Assembly (NCBI RefSeq): GCF_026719745.1
Contig: NZ_JAPPRQ010000015.1
Span: forward strand, 1-64,000
Source: Clostridium sp. ZS2-4
GTDB taxonomy: Bacteria; Bacillota; Clostridia; Clostridiales; Clostridiaceae
Length of the DNA stretch: 64,000 nt
Direction: 5' to 3'
The notes under the pieces are model-generated. The model saw only the letters and a list, made by a program, of their open reading frames with translations. It was not told the origin of the DNA and searched no databases. Positions 59,721 through 64,000 of the stretch are shown piece by piece. A program made the translations under genes and the position numbers. Each line of letters begins with the position of its first letter. The first letter of the stretch is position 1.

Positions 59721-59771
59721 ATTGGTGAATTGATAGAGAATAAGTGTTTATTTGGCTAAAGATGTATCAAT
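59721..59771 (+). promoter_or_regulatory. Candidate leader RNA, copy S3 (first of a tandem pair)
   Basis: P1 is ATTGGT (59721-59726) with ATCAAT (59766-59771). Between them are TTGATAGAGAA, the hairpin AATAAGTGTTTATT and GGCTAAAGATG. It has the same core as S4, 50 bp downstream, but no terminator of its own. Confidence 0.6.
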
Positions 59772-59820
59772 ATAAAGAAATTGAATGTGAAATGTGATAT
59801 ATATAAAATAAATAATATTA

Positions 59821-59936
59821 TTGGTATGATAAATAGAGAATAGAATCTATTCTGCTAAATATAAGCCAATGTAATTAGTTTTTAATGCATTATATAATTT
59901 ATAAGCAATTTAAACTGATTACGTTGGCTTTTTATT
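59821..59936 (+). promoter_or_regulatory. Candidate attenuator leader RNA, copy S4, with terminator
   Basis: TTGG (59821-59824) pairs with CCAA (59866-59869); the core is GATAAATAGAGAA, then hairpin AGAATAGAATCTATTCT, then GCTAAATATA. From 59864, AGCCAATGTAATTAGTTT pairs with AAACTGATTACGTTGGCT (59912-59929) over 18 bp, followed by a T-run, giving a strong terminator whose 5' strand includes the P1 strand. Closure of P1 should therefore block the terminator. Confidence 0.7.
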
Positions 59937-59975
59937 TATGTATAGCACTTAAAAAGAATTAAGGAAAGTAAGGAG

Positions 59976-60139
59976 ATGAGAGAACTAACATATTTAAAAA
60001 GGATGATTTTAAGGTTATAAAAAATGAAAGCATAGATTTAGAAATAGTTTTACACAATAAAATATTAAAAAATTATTCCAAAGATGATTATAATTTAAGG
60101 ATTTGTGAAAATTACGAACAAAAAATTAGAATACTTTAA
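59976..60139 (+). pseudogene. Small degraded frame before the chemotaxis receptor
   Basis: A GGAG-ATG at 59971-59978 starts a 14-codon frame. The frame open from 59972 reads IFKKDDFKVIKNESIDLEIV and LHNKILKNYSKDDYNLRICE to a stop at 60137, with no start codon. The composition looks protein-like, so the two may be one small gene with a frameshift. I do not recognise a family. Confidence 0.3.
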
Positions 60140-60193
60140 AATTATAAATTTACAAAAGAAAAATTAATGATACAAAAGAAGGGAGCGTTTAAT

Positions 60194-62221
60194 ATGAAAT
60201 TTAGATTAAAATTAAAAAGAGGGGATATTTTTAATAGTGTTGGATCTAAAATACTTATACAGATACTCGTACTTATTATTGTAAGTTGCAGTATTATAGG
60301 AATAATATCTTATAAAAGTGCATCAAGCGCATTAACAGAAAGTATAAAAAAGCAGCTTGAATCCAGAACAAAATATGCAGCAAAAAATTTATCAAAAGAG
60401 GTACAGGATAAATTAGATAGAATGGATATTATTGTAAATTGGGAAGAAATAAAATCTATGAATTTAAATGAACAAAAGTACCAACTAGGAGAAGAAGCTG
60501 AAAAGTGGGGATTTAAAAGGTTTCAAATTGCAGATTTGAATGGAAATGTATATAACATGGATGATGATTCTGTCGTAAATATTTCTGATACTGCTTATTA
60601 CCATAAAATAATTGAAGGAAATAGGTTTATTACAGATGTTGTATCTAGTAAATTTGATAATAGCCCTGTTATAAATTTATGTGTTCCTATTAAGGATGAA
60701 GGGGGAAAATTAAAAGGTGCTTTAATGGGAAGTATAGATATAAAATATATAAATGATATGGTAATGGATATGAAATCGGGAGAAGGGGAACTTATATTTA
60801 TACTTGACAAAAATGGAAATTATATAGCGAATAATGATATAAACTTAGTTTTAAATAAAACTAATGACATAAAAGATTCAGAAAATAATACTGAATTAAA
60901 ACCATTTGTAGAATTAGAAAAGAAAATGATTGCTGGAGAAAGTGGATTTGGGACATATTCTTATAAAGGAATAGAGAAATTTATGGCATATACACCTATA
61001 CCTAATACAGAGTGGTTTATAGGTTTAGCCAGTGATAAGACAAGACTATTTAGCAAGGTATATATGCTGGAAAAAGTTCAAATACTTGTAACTGTTATTT
61101 TCATTATTTTAGGAATGATAGTAGGAAAATTTATTTCTAAAAATATAAAGGACCCTCTTATTAAAATGAAAGAACATGCTGAGCAAATAGCAGGAGGTAA
61201 TTTGTCTTATAAGAATAGTATAAAAAGAAAAGATGAATTTGGACAAACAGCTGAAGCTTTGAATAATGCATGTATTGTTTTGAATGAAACTATAAGCAGT
61301 GTAAAAGATGAAAGCTATACTATATTAGAAAGTAGTGATGAAATAAAACAAATGTTTGAAAAAGTAAATCAACAAGTTCAGCAGGTAACTGCATTTACAG
61401 AAGAAATTTCTGAAAGTATGCAGCAGTCTTCAGCAGGGGTTGAAGAAGCAGCTTCTATGACAGTAGCTATAAAAGAAGATGTAAGCAGTACAGCAGAAAA
61501 AGCTAAGGAAGGATTGGATTTAGCTTTAAATATACAGAAAAAAGCAGAAAATATTAATGAAGATGCATCAAGGGCAATGGAACATGTAGAAGGGATATAT
61601 GAGGATTCTAAAGAAAAATTAGAGAAAGCTATACAAGATGCAAAGGTTGTTGAAAATATATCAGAAATGGCTGATAGTATTCTTGAAATTTCACAAAAAA
61701 CAAATTTACTAGCTCTTAATGCTGCTATTGAAGCAGCAAGAGCAGGAGAGCAGGGAAGGGGATTCGCAGTTGTAGCAGAAGAAGTCAGAAAATTAGCAGA
61801 ACAATCTTCACAGGCAGTTGAGGGAATTCAAGTTAATGTAAAAAAAGTATTAAATGCAGTAAATGAACTTTCTAATTCTTCAGAATTTGTATTAAAACTT
61901 TTAGAAAAAGATGTACTGAAAGATTATGAAAAACTTATAGATGTTAGCGTTCAATATAAACAGGATGGTACTATTGTTAAGAATATTATAGAAAATTTTG
62001 CACAAATATCTGAAAATATAGCAATTTCTATGGATCAGATGGCTAAGGGAATGGAAGATATAGCATCTTCAGTAACAGAAGTAGCAAACGCTTCTGAAGA
62101 AATTGCTGAAAATGTAAGTGAGGTTAATGAAAATCATAGTTTAATATTAGATGATGCTAGAAAAAATGTAACAAGTGCAGAACAGCTATCAGAAGTTATT
62201 AAAAAATTTAATATCGAATAG
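60194..62221 (+). CDS. Methyl-accepting chemotaxis protein (dCache sensor)
   Basis: This 675-residue receptor has TM1 at about 18-40 ([20 protein letters not shown]), an extracellular dCache-type sensor (about 45-290) with [20 protein letters not shown] and [16 protein letters not shown]2 (about 295-318), HAMP (about 318-370) and a signalling domain. The tip sequence [20 protein letters not shown] and [20 protein letters not shown] is intact. The ATG at 60194 has an AAGGGAG site 8 nt upstream; the frame extends to 60167 without one. It is preceded by two tandem leader-RNA elements and a terminator, so expression is probably controlled by attenuation. Confidence 0.92.
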   Translation: MKFRLKLKRGDIFNSVGSKILIQILVLIIVSCSIIGIISYKSASSALTESIKKQLESRTKYAAKNLSKEVQDKLDRMDIIVNWEEIKSMNLNEQKYQLGEEAEKWGFKRFQIADLNGNVYNMDDDSVVNISDTAYYHKIIEGNRFITDVVSSKFDNSPVINLCVPIKDEGGKLKGALMGSIDIKYINDMVMDMKSGEGELIFILDKNGNYIANNDINLVLNKTNDIKDSENNTELKPFVELEKKMIAGESGFGTYSYKGIEKFMAYTPIPNTEWFIGLASDKTRLFSKVYMLEKVQILVTVIFIILGMIVGKFISKNIKDPLIKMKEHAEQIAGGNLSYKNSIKRKDEFGQTAEALNNACIVLNETISSVKDESYTILESSDEIKQMFEKVNQQVQQVTAFTEEISESMQQSSAGVEEAASMTVAIKEDVSSTAEKAKEGLDLALNIQKKAENINEDASRAMEHVEGIYEDSKEKLEKAIQDAKVVENISEMADSILEISQKTNLLALNAAIEAARAGEQGRGFAVVAEEVRKLAEQSSQAVEGIQVNVKKVLNAVNELSNSSEFVLKLLEKDVLKDYEKLIDVSVQYKQDGTIVKNIIENFAQISENIAISMDQMAKGMEDIASSVTEVANASEEIAENVSEVNENHSLILDDARKNVTSAEQLSEVIKKFNIE

Positions 62222-62235
62222 TAAATTTAGAAAAG

Positions 62236-62277
62236 AAACTTCTTAAGAATTTAGAATAAAAATTCTTAAGAAGGTTT
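62236..62277 (+). terminator. Terminator of the CTTCTTAAGAA family
   Basis: AAACTTCTTAAGAATT (62237-62252) pairs with AATTCTTAAGAAGGTTT (62260-62276). The loop region AGAATAA is also shared with the other copies. Confidence 0.88.
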
Positions 62278-62356
62278 TGCTATTTGGGTTATATTATATG
62301 GCAGTATTGCTAGAACTCCTAAGATAATGAAAAATTATTCAACTTATGTAAAAAAC

Positions 62357-62373
62357 AATCATTATTTGTAATT
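62357..62373 (+). promoter_or_regulatory. 17-bp upstream element shared with the VanR-like gene
   Basis: AATCATTATTTGTAATT is identical to 55446-55462. TATGATAAAATATA follows and includes a possible -10 (TAAAAT). Confidence 0.45.
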
Positions 62374-62431
62374 CTATGATAAAATATATTTATATACAAT
62401 ATCGGAAAATTAAGGAGAGTTGTGTGGTTTT

Positions 62432-63868
62432 ATGGAAACTATCGAAAAATTGAATTTAATAAAAAATTTTAAGTTAATAACTAATATTTATGATGGAAAT
62501 TATAAGTGTTGTTGTGGAAAGTCATTAAGCCTTTTAGATTTAGAATATGGTGATGTAGGGGAAAGCTTAAAGTGTAGTTGTGGAGAGCATTATTTATTAG
62601 CTAATGATGATGAAATAAAGGTTCTTGAGGAATACAGCTATTCTTATGGAGAAGTCTTCATAATCACTAAAGACGTATTTTTTGTTCAGGTAGATTTAGA
62701 TAATAAATGTATTATAGATAAGAATATTAAAAGATTTACAGAACAACTATTTTTTGATTTAAGGGTAAATAATGGTAATAAAACCTTGGATTTCTACTAT
62801 TTTAATTGTACTACAAATAAAATTACTACTAAAAATAAAAGCTTTTTCAATAGCTTTGGTGTAATTCAATTTCAAAGGTTTATAGATAGCTTAAAGGAGA
62901 TATGTATAAAGCATAATATTAAGCCTAATTATGGTGAGCTATTTCAGGAGTTTTGTAAGTTTGAAAACATGTTTAATTATGAAGAGTTTTTTAGAACGTT
63001 ATTTACAGAATATTTTGTAGAGCTTTTTGTTAAATCAGGTTTAAGCTATTTAATAAATACAAATCCTGTTTTTAGTAGGGATATTATAAAACGTTCTTTA
63101 GATATTAATTGTAGTGCAACTAATATTAGTGAAGCTTTAAGAATACCTAAAAAAGTTATTAAGCTTATAGCTGATAAAAAATATTCTGTATCAAAGATAT
63201 CTATGATTCAAGATTTTTTGTGTGATAGAAATTTTTCAGAGTTTAAAGTACTTATTATGGATGAGGAGTCTATTTTTATTGTTGAGGATTTAGGTAGACT
63301 TAGAAGTTTACTTAATAATGGATATAGTTCAGAAAATCTAATCAGGTATGTAAAAGCTATTTGTAAAGAGGAACGGCTAAGTATAAGTACAGTACTTATG
63401 TTTCTAGATGATGCTTTTAGAATGAGCAGGGATTTAGAGGTTGATTTTAGACCGTATAGTAAAAATCTAAAGGCTAGACATGACAGACTGCAGGAACAAT
63501 ATATGATAGTAAAAAAGGACATTGATGCTAAGTGTCTTAAAGAAGTTGCTGAAAGTTTAAAAATAAAGCAGGTTGGTGATACATATTTTGCGAAGGTTTT
63601 GGCTACAATAGAGGATTTTAGATATGAAGGAGAAGGACAAAGAAATTGTGTTTTAAGTTATATATCAAGGGTAGCAAAGTCTGAAATTGCAATAATTGCT
63701 ATAAGAAAGAGAGAGAATTTGGAGAAAACCTTTGTAACAGTGGAATTAAAAAGAGATAGAATAGTACAAGCTAAAGGCTTTGCTAATAGCAGTATAGATT
63801 CAGAAACTTCAGCTTACTTAGGTGAATTAGCTTTGAAAAATAATTGGCGTATTGCAAGTAATATATAA
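62432..63868 (+). CDS. PcfJ-like protein
   Basis: This protein of about 478 residues has an N-terminal zinc-ribbon-like part (YKCCCGKSLSLLDLEYGDVG and LKCSCGEHYL, two Cys pairs). A middle part of unknown fold follows. The C-terminal half is of the PcfJ type (about 330-478): YFAKVLATIEDFRYEGEGQR, NCVLSYISRVAKSEIAIIAI and a VELKRDRIVQAKGFAN ending. PcfJ-like genes are known from conjugative plasmid pCF10 and are widespread in phage and plasmid regions and as orphans; their function is unknown. The start is uncertain: AAGGAG (62412-62417) lies 14 nt from the ATG at 62432, and an in-frame TTG at 62420 lies too close. Confidence 0.75.
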   Translation: METIEKLNLIKNFKLITNIYDGNYKCCCGKSLSLLDLEYGDVGESLKCSCGEHYLLANDDEIKVLEEYSYSYGEVFIITKDVFFVQVDLDNKCIIDKNIKRFTEQLFFDLRVNNGNKTLDFYYFNCTTNKITTKNKSFFNSFGVIQFQRFIDSLKEICIKHNIKPNYGELFQEFCKFENMFNYEEFFRTLFTEYFVELFVKSGLSYLINTNPVFSRDIIKRSLDINCSATNISEALRIPKKVIKLIADKKYSVSKISMIQDFLCDRNFSEFKVLIMDEESIFIVEDLGRLRSLLNNGYSSENLIRYVKAICKEERLSISTVLMFLDDAFRMSRDLEVDFRPYSKNLKARHDRLQEQYMIVKKDIDAKCLKEVAESLKIKQVGDTYFAKVLATIEDFRYEGEGQRNCVLSYISRVAKSEIAIIAIRKRENLEKTFVTVELKRDRIVQAKGFANSSIDSETSAYLGELALKNNWRIASNI

Positions 63869-63937
63869 ATAAAAATTATGTGATTATTGTCAAAAATAAT
63901 TAAACAGTCATCGCTGTTAAAAGATTGATAGTGAAAT

Positions 63938-64000
63938 ATGGAAAGACTTGAGGTTAAAACTCATTCGACATTTATATATGAGCTTTTGAATCCACAAGGA
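63938..64000 (+). CDS. Partial gene, PD-(D/E)XK nuclease-like N-terminus, cut by the window edge
   Basis: An ATG at 63938 opens a frame running off the window: ERLEVKTHSTFIYELLNPQG. The H-S-x-F-x-x-x-L-L-N-P-x-G pattern is typical of the N-terminus of PDDEXK_4-type nuclease family proteins. Only 21 codons are present, the ribosome site is weak, and the family call is tentative. Confidence 0.45.
   Translation, partial: MERLEVKTHSTFIYELLNPQG

Larger units (their letters stand above)
59568..60193. other. 626-bp leader region of the chemotaxis receptor
   Basis: No intact gene. It holds the tandem leader RNA copies S3 and S4, the S4 terminator, and a small degraded frame at 59976-60139. Transcription of the receptor must pass the terminator at 59864-59936. 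Confidence 0.7.

Noticed and set aside
59721..59936. Tandem c-di-GMP (GEMM) riboswitches before the chemotaxis receptor
   Set aside because: Gene context fits, but the GEMM core (GCAAACC, ACGCAAAGC) and the class II core are both absent; the conserved bases are different.

Overview
The window is very AT-rich. Genes are dense, intergenic regions carry classic rho-independent terminators, Shine-Dalgarno sequences are strong, and GTG and TTG starts are common. Together with the gene content (anaerobic inositol operon, secreted collagenase, NPCBM and PPC domains, PcfJ, the Rpn and AAA-ATPase-like/PDDEXK families) this points to a Clostridium sensu stricto chromosome. The species cannot be told from the sequence alone. 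No rRNA, tRNA or CRISPR array was seen.

Layout. 1-5.2 kb: the 3' end of an IS transposase abutting a truncated gene, a DUF4317 protein, a NifX/NifB-like protein, a GyrI-like protein and a flippase. 5.2-10.5 kb: an accessory stretch of short plus-strand genes (small membrane proteins, GNAT acetyltransferases, an Rpn nuclease) mixed with gene remnants and joined by a recurring intergenic sequence of about 63 bp. 10.7-12.3 kb: a membrane-anchored protein of unknown function. 12.4-21.6 kb: a complete-looking myo-inositol operon (divergent iolR; Fe-ADH-iolJ-iolC-iolB-iolD-iolG-iolE) with a sigma-A promoter inside an array of IolR-like boxes. It has no iolA and no transporter. 21.7-26.8 kb: a perfect 58-bp palindrome, an AAA-ATPase-like/PDDEXK protein, a GGDEF/HD-GYP sensor and an ECF S component. 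27.1-33.7 kb: three tandem SBBP-repeat proteins. 34.4-38.5 kb: a siroheme/tetrapyrrole operon (sirC-hemC-cobA/hemD-hemB).

38.5-55.3 kb is a secreted-enzyme and signalling region: a large NPCBM glycosidase (minus strand), a REC-DUF2294 response regulator, a hybrid histidine kinase, a prepilin peptidase, an M9 collagenase, a propeptide-like protein and an M6 metalloprotease. 55.5-64 kb: a VanRS-like two-component system with a beta-lactamase-fold serine hydrolase as its probable target, a methyltransferase remnant, a methyl-accepting chemotaxis protein, a PcfJ-like protein and the start of a PDDEXK-like gene.

The most unusual element is a leader-RNA family. About 50 nt with a conserved core (GATWRATAGA, a variable hairpin, then GCTARANATA, enclosed by a short P1 stem) occurs four times: before the NPCBM glycosidase, before the collagenase, and twice in tandem before the chemotaxis receptor. 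In three copies the 3' strand of P1 is also the 5' strand of a terminator hairpin, the layout of a transcription-attenuating riboswitch or protein-controlled antiterminator. I could not match it to a class I know. All positions come from reading by eye; no database search was possible.
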